From positions 1 through 64,000 of the forward strand of contig JANQJR010000057.1 of NCBI GenBank assembly GCA_028281525.1: a stretch of 64,000 bases of DNA, written 5' to 3'. Under the pieces are notes generated by a model. That model saw only the letters and a list, made by a program, of their open reading frames with translations. It was not told the origin of the DNA and did not search any database. The position numbers and the translations under genes are program-made. This document shows positions 9,665-20,080 of this stretch, in pieces (positions within the stretch are counted from its first letter, which is position 1; every line of letters begins with the position of its first letter). This stretch comes from Magnetovibrio sp. (GTDB taxonomy: Bacteria > Pseudomonadota > Alphaproteobacteria > Rhodospirillales > Magnetovibrionaceae).

Positions 9665-11056
9665 TCATGCGCCGGGCAGCTGAAACGGCGGGCGGTCTTT
9701 CAATACCATCGGCGCCACCGGTTGACCGGTGATAGCGAGATAGCTCTCATCCCCGATGGCGGCGGCATACGCCAACCAGGTCCGCATCACGGCCACGTCT
9801 TTCAAGCTCAAGTTGGGGTGGTTGTGGCTGTCGAACGCCAATGGCGGAGAATAGACGTTCATGTGCCGGTCCACATGGTCTTCGTGCCGCCGCCACTCTT
9901 CGGGATAGGCCATCATACCCGCGCCGTCTTCGGTGATCTTGGCGTATTCGGGATAAGCGATGGGAAATTCAGAACAGCCGCGTTTCAGCGCCACTAAAGC
10001 GTCCGCAGAAACGCCCGCCTCCACCGCGTTTTTGACGGTTTGAAAGGTTACGTGCGGGTCGCTCCCGTTTTCGCAGTAGATCAGCCCCTTATAAAACCCG
10101 GGCATCCCCGGGCGGGTTTCAACGATGCATTTGCGCGTGCTGTCACCGGGCAATTCGACGCGGTCGAACACGAAAAACAACTTGAACAGATCGACCACCG
10201 TCGGAACTTCGATCTGCACCTTGAAACACGAAAAACAATATTCGGGGATGGCGTTGAAGGTCTTGAACACCTTCATGTGCCGTTGGCACCCGGGGTCGTC
10301 CGTCACGCCCCGCCACAGTTGCGTCGGCCGGATCTCCGGATGAAAGCTTTGCCCCTCCAAAACCTCTTTCGCATGCCGATAAAGCACGCCCACATCCTCG
10401 CCCGAAACCGGCCCACCCCTGTTCAGGCCAACCGCCACGCCCTGCAAAACCGATTGGGCTTGGGCCAATGGTCCGCGCGCATCCGGCGGCGGCATATAAC
10501 CGTTCAGAAGCTCAACCAGAGATTTGGTCAGCAAGGCATTGTCCGGGTGGCGCGCCAGGGCGGATTGCAAAACAGACGCCGCTTCGTCGAAACGCTTCAG
10601 GAGTTTCAGGACTTCCGCCAGATTGTTTTCGGCTTCCGGGTAATCGGCGCGAAGCTCCAACGCCTTTCGAAAATACTGGGCCGCATCTTCCAACTTCCCG
10701 GTCGCCAAAAGCGCATTGCCCAGATTGAAAACCGCATTGACGTAACCGGGCGACAAGCGCACCGCCGTGTGCAATACGGCTACGGCTTCGTCGAAGCGCT
10801 CGAGCCGGTAGAGTGCACCGCCTAGGTTGCTGAGGCACTTGAAATGCTTCGGCTCCCGCGTGAGCGCCTCGCGAAACAACGCGACCGCGTTCTCCAACCG
10901 GCCCTGTTGCATCTCCACCACCCCCAAAAGATGCCAGGGCTCCGCCAGTTCCGGCTGGTTTTGCGTGAAATCCCGATACACGGCGGCGGCCTCGTCCAAC
11001 GCCCCTTGGCGGTGGCGGGCGATGGCGTTTTCCAGGGCTGGCGCATGACTGTTCAT
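9665..11056 (-). CDS. Tetratricopeptide repeat protein with uncharacterised C-terminal domain
   Basis: Tandem TPRs (EPWHLLGVVEMQQGRLENAVALFREALTREPKHFKCLSNLGGALYRLERFDEAV...) followed by a non-TPR domain containing YCFSCFK. Confidence 0.8.
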   Translation of the reverse strand: MNSHAPALENAIARHRQGALDEAAAVYRDFTQNQPELAEPWHLLGVVEMQQGRLENAVALFREALTREPKHFKCLSNLGGALYRLERFDEAVAVLHTAVRLSPGYVNAVFNLGNALLATGKLEDAAQYFRKALELRADYPEAENNLAEVLKLLKRFDEAASVLQSALARHPDNALLTKSLVELLNGYMPPPDARGPLAQAQSVLQGVAVGLNRGGPVSGEDVGVLYRHAKEVLEGQSFHPEIRPTQLWRGVTDDPGCQRHMKVFKTFNAIPEYCFSCFKVQIEVPTVVDLFKLFFVFDRVELPGDSTRKCIVETRPGMPGFYKGLIYCENGSDPHVTFQTVKNAVEAGVSADALVALKRGCSEFPIAYPEYAKITEDGAGMMAYPEEWRRHEDHVDRHMNVYSPPLAFDSHNHPNLSLKDVAVMRTWLAYAAAIGDESYLAITGQPVAPMVLKDRPPFQLPGA

Positions 11057-11091
11057 GGCTCATAGATATGTCACGGCAGGCGAATTGTTAA

Positions 11092-12984
11092 ATGCTTTTT
11101 CCCCGCTTGCCCCGCCCGATGTGCAGGGCCATATTCAAGCGAAACCTCAACCGGTGGAAAACGATCTTGGCGAACAATGCACGGGCCTTCGACCGGCCCA
11201 AGGGCAAAGACCTGAAATACCTGCGGCGCACGGTGGGCTTTTTGAAGCCCTACACCGGGCGCGTGGTGCTGGCTGCGGTGGCGCTGATCGTGACGGGATT
11301 GGCGGTTCTGGGCTTGGGGCAAGGGCTCAAGCAGCTCATCGACGGCGGTTTCGCGGACGGCAACGCCGAAGCTTTGGACAACGCCCTGTATCTGCTGTTG
11401 GCCTTGTCCGTGATCATGGCGGTGGGCACGTTCGCGCGTTTCTACCTGGTGTCCTGGCTGGGCGAACGGGTGGTGGCGGACCTGCGCAAAGCGGTGTTCG
11501 ACCGAGTGCTGAGCCTGCACACCGGGTTTTTCGAAATCACCAAGACCGGGGAAGTGCTGTCCCGCCTCACCACCGACACCACGTTGTTGCAGTCCGTGAT
11601 CGGCTCTTCGGCCTCCGTCGCGCTGAGAAATCTTTTGAATCTGGTCGGCGGCATCATCATGCTGTTCGTCACCAACCCGCAACTCACCGCCATGGTTCTG
11701 TTGGTGGTGCCGGTGGTGGTGGTGCCGATTTTGATTTTCGGGCGGCGCGTGCGCAGACTGTCGCGCGCCAGCCAGGACCGCGTCGCCGATGTCGGCGCAT
11801 TCGCTGAAGAATCCATCAACGCCATGTCCACGGTCCAGGCCTTCACCCACGAATCCGAGGACCGCAAACGCTTCGGTGAAGAAGTCGCCAATGCTTTCGA
11901 TACGGCCATCGCCCGCATCCGTACGCGGGGCGCGTTGATGGCGGTGGTGATCTTGCTGGTGTTCGGCGCCATCGGCATCGTGTTGTGGGTCGGTGGACGC
12001 CAAATGCTGGCGGGCGAAATCAGCGGCGGTGAATTGGCGGCGTTCCTGTACTACGCGGCCCTGGTGGCGGTTTCCGTCGGCGTGATGAGCGAAGTCTACG
12101 GCGAACTATTGCGCGCCGCCGGCGCGACGGAACGCCTGATCGAACTTTTGGAAGCCGAAAGCGACATCCGCGCGCCCGCGAACCCGGTGCCCCTGCCTGC
12201 ACCACAAGGACGGGTCAGCTTCGAAGACGTCACCTTCCATTACCCATCGCGCCCCGACACGGCGGCGTTGGATGGTTTGACGCTCGATGTCGAACCGGGC
12301 GAGACCGTGGCTCTGGTGGGACCGTCAGGCGCAGGCAAGTCCACCGTATTCCAGATGCTGTTACGCTTTTACGACCCTTCGATCGGCCAAGTGAAACTCG
12401 ACGGTGTGAACGTCAAGGACGCCGATCCGGAAGCCGTGCGCGCGCGCTTCGCCCTGGTACCCCAGGACGCGGTGCTGTTCGGCGCATCGGGCATGGAAAA
12501 CATCCGCTATGGCCGCCCCGGCGCCACGGACCAGGAAGTCCGCGATGCCGCGGATGCCGCCGCCGCATCGGACTTCCTGGATGCCTTGCCGGAAGGTTTC
12601 GCGACATTCTTGGGCGAAAAGGGCGTGCGCCTGTCCGGCGGACAGCGCCAGCGCATATCTCTCGCCCGCGCCCTGTTGCGTGATCCGTCTGTGTTGCTGT
12701 TGGACGAAGCCACCAGCGCGCTGGACGCGGAAAGCGAACGGTTGGTGCAGCAAGCCCTGGAAAAGCTCAAACAGGGCCGCACCACTTTGGTGATCGCGCA
12801 CCGTCTCGCCACCGTGGTGAACGCGGACCGCATTGCGGTGATGGAGCACGGTCGCATCGTCGCCACCGGTACGCACGAACAGTTGCTGACCACCAGCCCA
12901 CTGTACGCGCACTTAGCGGCGTTGCAATTCGACGTGGACGCAACACCAAAGTCCATGGATGGGGACCAGAGCCATGTCGCCTGA
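11092..12984 (+). CDS. ABC transporter, fused permease/ATP-binding protein (MsbA/exporter-like)
   Basis: ABC transmembrane domain followed by VALVGPSGAGKST Walker A and RLSGGQRQRISLARALLRDPSVLLLDEATSALD. The start may be 11119 (MCRAIF) rather than 11092. Confidence 0.92.
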   Translation: MLFPRLPRPMCRAIFKRNLNRWKTILANNARAFDRPKGKDLKYLRRTVGFLKPYTGRVVLAAVALIVTGLAVLGLGQGLKQLIDGGFADGNAEALDNALYLLLALSVIMAVGTFARFYLVSWLGERVVADLRKAVFDRVLSLHTGFFEITKTGEVLSRLTTDTTLLQSVIGSSASVALRNLLNLVGGIIMLFVTNPQLTAMVLLVVPVVVVPILIFGRRVRRLSRASQDRVADVGAFAEESINAMSTVQAFTHESEDRKRFGEEVANAFDTAIARIRTRGALMAVVILLVFGAIGIVLWVGGRQMLAGEISGGELAAFLYYAALVAVSVGVMSEVYGELLRAAGATERLIELLEAESDIRAPANPVPLPAPQGRVSFEDVTFHYPSRPDTAALDGLTLDVEPGETVALVGPSGAGKSTVFQMLLRFYDPSIGQVKLDGVNVKDADPEAVRARFALVPQDAVLFGASGMENIRYGRPGATDQEVRDAADAAAASDFLDALPEGFATFLGEKGVRLSGGQRQRISLARALLRDPSVLLLDEATSALDAESERLVQQALEKLKQGRTTLVIAHRLATVVNADRIAVMEHGRIVATGTHEQLLTTSPLYAHLAALQFDVDATPKSMDGDQSHVA

Positions 12985-13618
12985 TTTGAACGAAATCGAA
13001 GACCGCACCCTGGCGCATTACGACCGTTCCGCCGAAGGCTTTCGGGAAGGCACATGGGACCACGACGTGACGCAGAACTATCAAGCGCTCCTGGACGCCA
13101 TCGCCGAACACCCCGGGGCCGAACCGCCTTACACCATCTTGGACATCGGCTGCGGGCCGGGGCGCGATCTGGCGTACTTCAAATCCCTTGGTCACATCGC
13201 CGTGGGTCTGGACGGATCGCGCGAATTCGTTCAGATGGCGAAGGCGGAGACCGGCTGCGAAGTCTTGAACCAGCACTTCCTGTCCATGGCGCTGGACGAT
13301 GAGCGCTTCGACGGTGTGTTCGCCAACGCCACCTTGTTTCATGTACCCAGCCGCGAACTGCCTCGCGTGCTCAGAGAACTGCACGCCGCCCTCAAACCCG
13401 GCGGCATTTTGTTTTCGTCCAACCCCCGCGTGATGGACCCAAACGGTGTAATGGAGGAAGGCTTCTCAGGTGAACGGTTCTGTTGTTACCACACGCTGGA
13501 AAGCTGGCGGCACTATTGCACGGACGCGGGCTTTGAAGAGCTTCACCACTACTACCGCCCCGACGGCAAACCCTTGAGCCAGCAACCCTGGCTGGCGAGC
13601 GTTTGGCGCAAGCCATAA
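12974..13618 (+). CDS. Class I SAM-dependent methyltransferase
   Basis: ILDIGCGPGRDLAYFKSLGH SAM-binding motif; overlaps the end of the ABC transporter gene, suggesting translational coupling. Confidence 0.88.
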   Translation: MSPDLNEIEDRTLAHYDRSAEGFREGTWDHDVTQNYQALLDAIAEHPGAEPPYTILDIGCGPGRDLAYFKSLGHIAVGLDGSREFVQMAKAETGCEVLNQHFLSMALDDERFDGVFANATLFHVPSRELPRVLRELHAALKPGGILFSSNPRVMDPNGVMEEGFSGERFCCYHTLESWRHYCTDAGFEELHHYYRPDGKPLSQQPWLASVWRKP

Positions 13619-13682
13619 ACGCCCCCACAAAAAAACCTTAACACCGAGACGTTATCGTGTTTCGGCGCCAAAGGAGATCCGC

Positions 13683-14717
13683 ATGCGCCACCGCATTTTG
13701 ACGTCCCTGTTAGTCGGAACGCTTCTGGCCTTACTTGGGCATAACCCGAGCCATGCAGCGATGCCGATGCAATCCCCAATCGACACGATCGTGTTCGGCT
13801 CCTGCATCCGTGGTGACGAAGATCAGACATTCTGGAAAACCCTGTCGGACGAAGATCCCGACCTGGCGCTGTTTCTGGGCGACAACGTCTATGGCGACGA
13901 CGAAGACCCAGACCTTCCGGTGCTGCGTGCGGCCTACCGGGCACTCGAAAACCAAAAAGGATTTCAGCAGCTCAGGGCCCAAACGACCATGCTGGCGACT
14001 TGGGACGATCACGACTATGGCCGCAACGACGGCGGTGCGGATTATCCTTTGAAACGCGCCTCCGAACACTTGTTCGAAACGTTTTGGAACTACGGCCCCG
14101 ACAGCGACGTCGCGAGCCGGGACGGCATCTATCACGTCCGCCATTTCGGCCCCGTGGGCCAGCGCGTTCAGGTCATCTTGCTCGACACGCGGTTCTTTCG
14201 CTCCGCCCTCACGCGCAAAGAATGGAACGATCCGATACTCGGCAGATACCAGCCCAACCCCGACCCGTCGGCAACCCTGCTGGGGCCCGATCAATGGGCG
14301 TGGCTGGAAAAGACGCTCAGTGAACCGGCGGACCTGCGGATCTTGGCCTCTTCGATCCAGGTCATTGCGGAGGGACACGCCTGGGAGCGGTGGGGCAACC
14401 TGCCCTTAGAGCGCCAACGTCTCTACGATGCGCTGTCCAAAGCGTCTGGGGCGACGGTCGTCCTGTCCGGCGACCGGCACCGGGGCGCGATTTACAAAAA
14501 GGACATCGGCGCGAACGCACCGTTGATCGAAATGACATCCAGTTCGCTGAACGCCAGCCTGCCCTGGGGTGAACCCGGCCCTTTCCGGCTGGGCGATATG
14601 GTCGGGATCAACAACTACGGCACGGTCCGCATCGATTGGCAGGCCAGGACGGTGCTGCTGTCGCTGCACGCAACATCCGACGGCGAAACGCTTCGCAGCA
14701 TCGCAGTCGATTTCTGA
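13683..14717 (+). CDS. PhoD-like alkaline phosphatase/phosphodiesterase, exported
   Basis: Signal peptide; GSCIRGDEDQTFW, LALFLGDNVYGDD, ATWDDHDYGRNDGG, VVLSGDRHRG motifs. Confidence 0.88.
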   Translation: MRHRILTSLLVGTLLALLGHNPSHAAMPMQSPIDTIVFGSCIRGDEDQTFWKTLSDEDPDLALFLGDNVYGDDEDPDLPVLRAAYRALENQKGFQQLRAQTTMLATWDDHDYGRNDGGADYPLKRASEHLFETFWNYGPDSDVASRDGIYHVRHFGPVGQRVQVILLDTRFFRSALTRKEWNDPILGRYQPNPDPSATLLGPDQWAWLEKTLSEPADLRILASSIQVIAEGHAWERWGNLPLERQRLYDALSKASGATVVLSGDRHRGAIYKKDIGANAPLIEMTSSSLNASLPWGEPGPFRLGDMVGINNYGTVRIDWQARTVLLSLHATSDGETLRSIAVDF

Positions 14718-14748
14718 CATCCTGGTTGGTGCGCGTGTGGCGGAAGGC

Positions 14749-15333
14749 TTAATCCACCAGTGCCCGTTTGAGCAGCAGTTTTAAACGTTTGATGTAATTC
14801 GCCTGGGACCAGCCTTCTTCGACGGTCAGTTGTTCCCACGTCTGGATGGACAATTGGGTGAGCAGCATCTCCGTCGCCGCATCGCGGGTCCAACCCTGGG
14901 CAAGTCTCTTTTCGGCTTTAAGCGTATCGATGACGTCGCGACATGCCGCGCGCAAACAGTCGATGCAGCCGCGCCATGCGGCGGCGTGCGCTTCATCTGT
15001 GTCGCGGGTTACCATGACCGCCTTGGCGATGCCGTAGATTTCCGGGATGTAGCCACCCCAGACCTCGATGATCTTTTCCAGCAATTCAACACTGTCTCGC
15101 GCCTTGTCCAAGGCCTTGAAACGTTCATCCAAACCTTTGACGTCATCCACGTATTTGATCGTGGCGAGCATCAGATCCGTGCGGTTCGCAAAGTGCAGAT
15201 ACACCGCCTGGCGGGAAATGCCGGTGGCCCTGGCGATGTCGCTCATACGCACGCCCTGGCCCCGGTTTTGTTCCATCAGCCTCCAGGTGGCGTCGAGAAT
15301 TTTTGTGCGGGTGTTCGAATCATCACTTGACAT
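14749..15333 (-). CDS. TetR/AcrR family transcriptional regulator
   Basis: N-terminal HTH: TKILDATWRLMEQNRGQGVRMSDIARATGISRQAVYLHFANRTDLM. Confidence 0.92.
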   Translation of the reverse strand: MSSDDSNTRTKILDATWRLMEQNRGQGVRMSDIARATGISRQAVYLHFANRTDLMLATIKYVDDVKGLDERFKALDKARDSVELLEKIIEVWGGYIPEIYGIAKAVMVTRDTDEAHAAAWRGCIDCLRAACRDVIDTLKAEKRLAQGWTRDAATEMLLTQLSIQTWEQLTVEEGWSQANYIKRLKLLLKRALVD

Positions 15334-15384
15334 GGTGTCAATTTATGACCATCTTGACGCCATGTCAACTTGACACAGTGTAAA
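15327..15384. promoter_or_regulatory. Three TTGACA-N3-TGTCAA-type inverted repeats in the TetR/DUF1330 divergent promoter region
   Basis: TTGACATGGTGTCAA at 15327-15341, TTGACGCCATGTCAA at 15354-15368, TTGACACAGTGTAAA at 15370-15384. Confidence 0.75.
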
Positions 15385-15405
15385 CTTAATCAAAAGGGGT
15401 GCATC

Positions 15406-15720
15406 ATGCCCGCCTATATGATCGCCACCTACGATATCGAAGATCAAGATGCCCTTGAGCGTTACGCCCAGGCCGCGGATTCACTCCTGCAGCGCCACGG
15501 CGGCCGCCTGCTTGCCGCCGATGTCGAAGCGAAGCGATTGGAAGGCCAAGGCGGCCACGTTGGCGTGGTCATCGCATTTCCCACCCAGGCTCAGGCCATC
15601 GGCTTCTACAACGATCCGGACTATGCCGCCCTGAAAGGCATACGCATCGCCGCGACCACCAACACCAACATCGTTTTGGCGGGACCGCTCCCCCAAACCT
15701 CCGAACAAGGAACACCGTGA
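15406..15720 (+). CDS. DUF1330 domain-containing protein
   Basis: MPAYMIATYDIEDQDALERYAQAADSLLQRHGGRLLAAD...; dimeric ferredoxin-like DUF1330 pattern. Confidence 0.85.
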   Translation: MPAYMIATYDIEDQDALERYAQAADSLLQRHGGRLLAADVEAKRLEGQGGHVGVVIAFPTQAQAIGFYNDPDYAALKGIRIAATTNTNIVLAGPLPQTSEQGTP

Positions 15721-16346
15721 TGAAAATCGTCGTTTTCGGCGCGACCGGCGGCACCGGCCGCTTGATTGTGGAACAGGCCCTCGCCCTGGGTCACGCCGTC
15801 ACCGCGTTCGTGCGCGACCCTGCCCGCATGAACGTCGCACATCCAAACCTTCGCCTCGTTCAGGGGGATATCCTCGACCCCGCCGCCGTGATCCAAGCCC
15901 TGCAGGGTCAAGACGCGGTGCTGTGCGCACTGGGCATGCCGCTGATGAACAAAGACGGCCTGCGCGCAGCAGGCACCCGGAACATCATCGATGCGATGCA
16001 GACCTGCGATGTGAGGCGGCTTATCTGCCTGTCATCATTCGGCGTGGGCGACAGTTACGCCTTGCTGCCGATTTCGTACCGTTTTCTCGTTGCGCCGTTG
16101 GTGTTGCGCCACGTCCTCGCAGATCACGCACGCCAAGAAACATATATCCGGGACAGCGACTTGGACTGGACCATTGTACGGCCCGTCAACCTCACGGACG
16201 GTCCCGCTGCAGGCGTGTATCTGCAGGGCACCCAGCGACCCAACAGACGGTTGAAAATGAAGGTGTCCCGCGCGGATGTGGCGGCATACATGCTGGAACA
16301 ATTAGACGGCGGGTACCTACATCAGACGCCATACCTCTCGTACTGA
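15720..16346 (+). CDS. NAD(P)-binding oxidoreductase (NmrA/atypical SDR-like)
   Basis: MKIVVFGATGGTGRLIVEQALALGHAVTAFVRDP Rossmann motif; start overlaps the DUF1330 stop. Confidence 0.88.
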   Translation: MKIVVFGATGGTGRLIVEQALALGHAVTAFVRDPARMNVAHPNLRLVQGDILDPAAVIQALQGQDAVLCALGMPLMNKDGLRAAGTRNIIDAMQTCDVRRLICLSSFGVGDSYALLPISYRFLVAPLVLRHVLADHARQETYIRDSDLDWTIVRPVNLTDGPAAGVYLQGTQRPNRRLKMKVSRADVAAYMLEQLDGGYLHQTPYLSY

Positions 16347-16378
16347 CGGATCATACCAGCGGGTCGTACTGGCGGGGA

Positions 16379-17875
16379 TCAATCCACCCGGCCCTTAAGC
16401 CCCAGCGCCCGGCCAAGGGTTTTGATGCGGCGTGTGACGGCTTCGGAGACCAGCGCGTCCTTGTCTTCGTCCGCCACGCACAGCAAAAGCTTCTCCTTGT
16501 TCACCACCAACTGGGTTTTGGTCAACACGCCGGGCGCGCTGCCGGAAATGGTGTGGGCCAAGCGCAACGCCAGTCCCGTGACCTTGATCCACGACAATTG
16601 GCCCACGTCCAGCAGTCCCATGATCGGGCGGGTCACCGGATCACCCAAATCGCCGTTCTGGCGCACGTAGACGGTGGACGCCAGCAACGCGCGTTCCGCA
16701 TGGGTCAAGCCCGCGAACGGCACGCGCAGAACGCGGATAAAGGAATGTTCCGCACGGTAATCGGGATGTTCGTTCCATCCAATGTCGCTCAGCAGACACG
16801 CGGCGTAGCGCAAACGGTGTTCTTCGGCGCTTTCGTCCGGATACAGCGGCACCATCCATTCCAACATTTCGCGCCCCTTGACGGAAAAGCGCCCGGTGCG
16901 TTCCGACATGGTCTTGCACGCACTCAACAACGGGTCTTGATGGCGCAGCTCATCCGGCAGGCTTTCAAGCAGCACCCCTTCGCGCATGCCGAAACCGCTG
17001 AACTGCAACCTCGACGCCCTAGACACGGTGAGCATGCCTTCCAGCGCCGCCGCCGCGAACGGCAAGGTGTCGATGCGTTTTTTCGGAACGCCGGGAATGA
17101 GGTCCAGGGAATGGCGCCCCGCCCCACTGATCAGATGGAGGATTTTCAGCGCGTCTTCGGCGTCGATGGTGAAGTTGTCCACCACGTGCAACGGGTGGCT
17201 GGTCTGGTCGATCAGGATGCGCGCCAGCGCCCGCCACGACCCGCCCGCGGCGTAAAGCGTCTTGCCCTTCACGCCTTTGAGCCATTTGAGCTTGCCCATG
17301 GCCTTGGCGACCATATCCCGTGCGGTTTCCGGATTACCCTCGGCGGCTTCGGACAACAGAATGTGGCCGAAGGGAAACGTCGCGGAGTGCGTAAATGTGC
17401 CATTATCGAGCCCCACCAAGTCGAGCGAGCCGCCGCCCAGATCGCCGATCACCCCGTCGGCGTGGGGCACGCCCATGAGCAGGCCGAGGGCTGCGTATTT
17501 GGCTTCGTCCTCGCCGCTGAGCACCAAAATGTCCGCGTCGATTTCATTTTTGATTTGACCGACGAAGTCGGGGCCGTCCTTGGCGTCGCGCACGGCCGCC
17601 GTGGCGACCAGTTCCAAGGTCTCCACCCCCATGGCGCTCGCAAGACCCGCGAAGCGCTTCACACTTTTGAGCGCGCATTCCACACCCTGCGGATTGAGCT
17701 TGCCCGTCGCGCCCAGGCCCCGGCCCAGCGCACACTGGGCCTTTTCGTTGTACATGGGAATCGGCAAGCGGGTGGGCGCATCGTAGACCACCAGACGCAC
17801 CGAGTTGGAGCCGATGTCGACGACGGCGACGCGGCCATGCGCGCCGCTGGTGATAGCGGAAATAATCTTATTCAT
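16379..17875 (-). CDS. ppx: Ppx/GppA family exopolyphosphatase
   Basis: VAVVDIGSNSVRLVVYD ... GVIGDLGGGSLDLVGL; adjacent to ppk. Confidence 0.92.
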   Translation of the reverse strand: MNKIISAITSGAHGRVAVVDIGSNSVRLVVYDAPTRLPIPMYNEKAQCALGRGLGATGKLNPQGVECALKSVKRFAGLASAMGVETLELVATAAVRDAKDGPDFVGQIKNEIDADILVLSGEDEAKYAALGLLMGVPHADGVIGDLGGGSLDLVGLDNGTFTHSATFPFGHILLSEAAEGNPETARDMVAKAMGKLKWLKGVKGKTLYAAGGSWRALARILIDQTSHPLHVVDNFTIDAEDALKILHLISGAGRHSLDLIPGVPKKRIDTLPFAAAALEGMLTVSRASRLQFSGFGMREGVLLESLPDELRHQDPLLSACKTMSERTGRFSVKGREMLEWMVPLYPDESAEEHRLRYAACLLSDIGWNEHPDYRAEHSFIRVLRVPFAGLTHAERALLASTVYVRQNGDLGDPVTRPIMGLLDVGQLSWIKVTGLALRLAHTISGSAPGVLTKTQLVVNKEKLLLCVADEDKDALVSEAVTRRIKTLGRALGLKGRVD

Positions 17876-17929
17876 AGGCTCCCCAACTCAACCGCCCAAC
17901 TCAACCGCCACGTTCGTGCGGCTGCCTTC

Positions 17930-20080
17930 TTATTTTGTCTTACGGCCCTTCGTCGGCCGTTTCAGTTTGGCGCCCTTCGCCGCCTTGTTCTTGCCCGCCG
18001 TGCCGCGGCCCGAGAAGCTCGGGTTCGTCATGAAGTAATGGTGCACGTTGACGATATCATCCGATTGAATTCGATCGTAGGACCCATCCGGGTTCAGCGT
18101 CCAGCTCTGATCCGTATCGCGCAAGTTCATACCCATCACTTCGTCGAGCACTTGGCGGTGCACGGTCGAGTTTTCGATGGGCACCAACGTTTCCAAGCGG
18201 CGATAGAGGTTGCGCGGCATCCAGTCGGCGGATGAAATGTAGACCTTGGCGCTGCGCGAAGGCAGGTCCTGGCCGTTGGCAAAGGCGATGATACGTGAAT
18301 GCTCCAAATAGCGCCCGACGATGCTTTTCACCCGGATGTTTTCCGACAGCCCCTTGATGCCGGGGCGCAGGCAACAAATGCCGCGCACCACCAGTTCGAT
18401 CTGCACACCAGCGTTCGAGGCCTTGTACATGGCGTCGATCAGCACCGGATCGACGACGGAATTCATTTTCGCCCACATGCCCGCGGGCTTTCCGGCCTGG
18501 GCGTTCTTGATTTCATCCTCGATGCGGTCTACCAGGAAGTCGCGCAGCGTCAACGGCGAATAGCTGAGCTTCTCCATCCCTTCCGGGCTGGCGTAGCCGG
18601 TCATGTAATTGAACAGGCGCGCAGCGTCAGCCGTCAGCGCCGGATCACAGGTGAAGAACGACAGGTCGGTATAAACCTTCGCCGTGTGTGGATGATAGTT
18701 GCCGGTTCCATAGTGCACGTAAGAGCGCAGCCCCTTGGTTTCGCGACGCACCACCAAGTTGACCTTGGCGTGGGTCTTCATGTCCATGAAGCCGTAGATC
18801 ACCTGCACGCCCGCACGCTCCAAGTCGCGGGCCCAGCGGATGTTGGCTTCTTCGTCGAAGCGCGCCTTGAGTTCCACCATCGCGGTGACCGACTTGCCGG
18901 CCTCGGCGGCTTCGATCAAGGCTTCGACGATGGGGCTGTCGTTAGAGGTGCGGTACAAGGTCTGCTTGATGGCGACGACTTTCGGGTCCCGCGCGGCCTG
19001 ACGCACGAACTGTACCACCACGTCGAAACTTTCATACGGGTGGTGGACGACCATGTCCTTCTTGCGGATGGCCTGGAATACGTTACCGCCGAAATCGCGC
19101 ACCCGTTCGGGGAAACGCGCGTTGAACGGTTCGAACAGCAAGTCCGTGCGCTCCTTGACGATCAATTGCGACAAATCCGCCATGCCGAGAATACCGCGCA
19201 GGCGGAACACGTCGCCTTCATCCGCGCCGCTTTCGTCGATGATGATGGAACTGAGTTCGTCCGGCATGTTCTGATTGATGGTCAGGCGGATGACGGACCC
19301 CCGGCGGCGGCGTTTCAGCGCCGTTTCAAAGGTGCGCACCAGATCTTCGGCTTCTTCGTCAATTTCCATCACGCTGTCGCGGATGATGCGGAAGTTGGCG
19401 ATCTGCACCAGCTCGTAATCGGGAAACAAACGGTCCAGGAACATTTCGATCACTTCTTCGATGAGAATGAAGCGGATCGCCGCGCCCGGGAGACGCACAA
19501 AACGTTCGATCAAGTGCGGAATCGGCAACAATGCACGCAAATGTTCTTCTGTGCCGCGCTTTTGCAGCAACATGACCAAAGAGAAGCCCAGGTTTGGAAT
19601 GAACGGGAACGGGTGCGCCGGATCGATGGCCAACGGGGTCAGCACCGGGAAAATATGTTCCATGAAGTGACTTTCCAGCCACTTGGTGTCGCGTTCCGAC
19701 ATCTCTTCATGCTCGAGAACCTTGATCCCTTCTTTGTTGAGCAGATCCTTGAGCACGATCCAACAATCTTGCTGGTGCTGCATCAATTCATGCGCGGCCT
19801 TGTTGATGGCTTCGAGCTGCTGCGCCGGGGTCAGGCCATCATCCGAAATGGTGGAAATGCCCGCACGGTCTTGGCCTTTCAGGCCAGCGACACGAACCAT
19901 ATAGAACTCGTCAAGGTTGGCCGCCGAAATGCTCAAGAACCGCACCCGCTCCAACAACGGATGCTTATCGTTCATGGCTTCTTCCAACACGCGGGTGTTG
20001 AACGCCAACCACGACAGCTCACGGTTGATGAAACGGTCACTGGATTTCGGGTTCACTCGGGGAAAGTCGATGGTGCTCAT
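17930..20080 (-). CDS. ppk: Polyphosphate kinase 1
   Basis: [20 protein letters not shown]...; [57 protein letters not shown]. Confidence 0.95.
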   Translation of the reverse strand: MSTIDFPRVNPKSSDRFINRELSWLAFNTRVLEEAMNDKHPLLERVRFLSISAANLDEFYMVRVAGLKGQDRAGISTISDDGLTPAQQLEAINKAAHELMQHQQDCWIVLKDLLNKEGIKVLEHEEMSERDTKWLESHFMEHIFPVLTPLAIDPAHPFPFIPNLGFSLVMLLQKRGTEEHLRALLPIPHLIERFVRLPGAAIRFILIEEVIEMFLDRLFPDYELVQIANFRIIRDSVMEIDEEAEDLVRTFETALKRRRRGSVIRLTINQNMPDELSSIIIDESGADEGDVFRLRGILGMADLSQLIVKERTDLLFEPFNARFPERVRDFGGNVFQAIRKKDMVVHHPYESFDVVVQFVRQAARDPKVVAIKQTLYRTSNDSPIVEALIEAAEAGKSVTAMVELKARFDEEANIRWARDLERAGVQVIYGFMDMKTHAKVNLVVRRETKGLRSYVHYGTGNYHPHTAKVYTDLSFFTCDPALTADAARLFNYMTGYASPEGMEKLSYSPLTLRDFLVDRIEDEIKNAQAGKPAGMWAKMNSVVDPVLIDAMYKASNAGVQIELVVRGICCLRPGIKGLSENIRVKSIVGRYLEHSRIIAFANGQDLPSRSAKVYISSADWMPRNLYRRLETLVPIENSTVHRQVLDEVMGMNLRDTDQSWTLNPDGSYDRIQSDDIVNVHHYFMTNPSFSGRGTAGKNKAAKGAKLKRPTKGRKTK

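Noticed and set aside
15923-18235. 770-aa plus-strand ORF
   Set aside because: Overlaps the NmrA-like gene in another frame and runs antisense through ppx; low-complexity His/Arg/Gln-rich translation, no domain.
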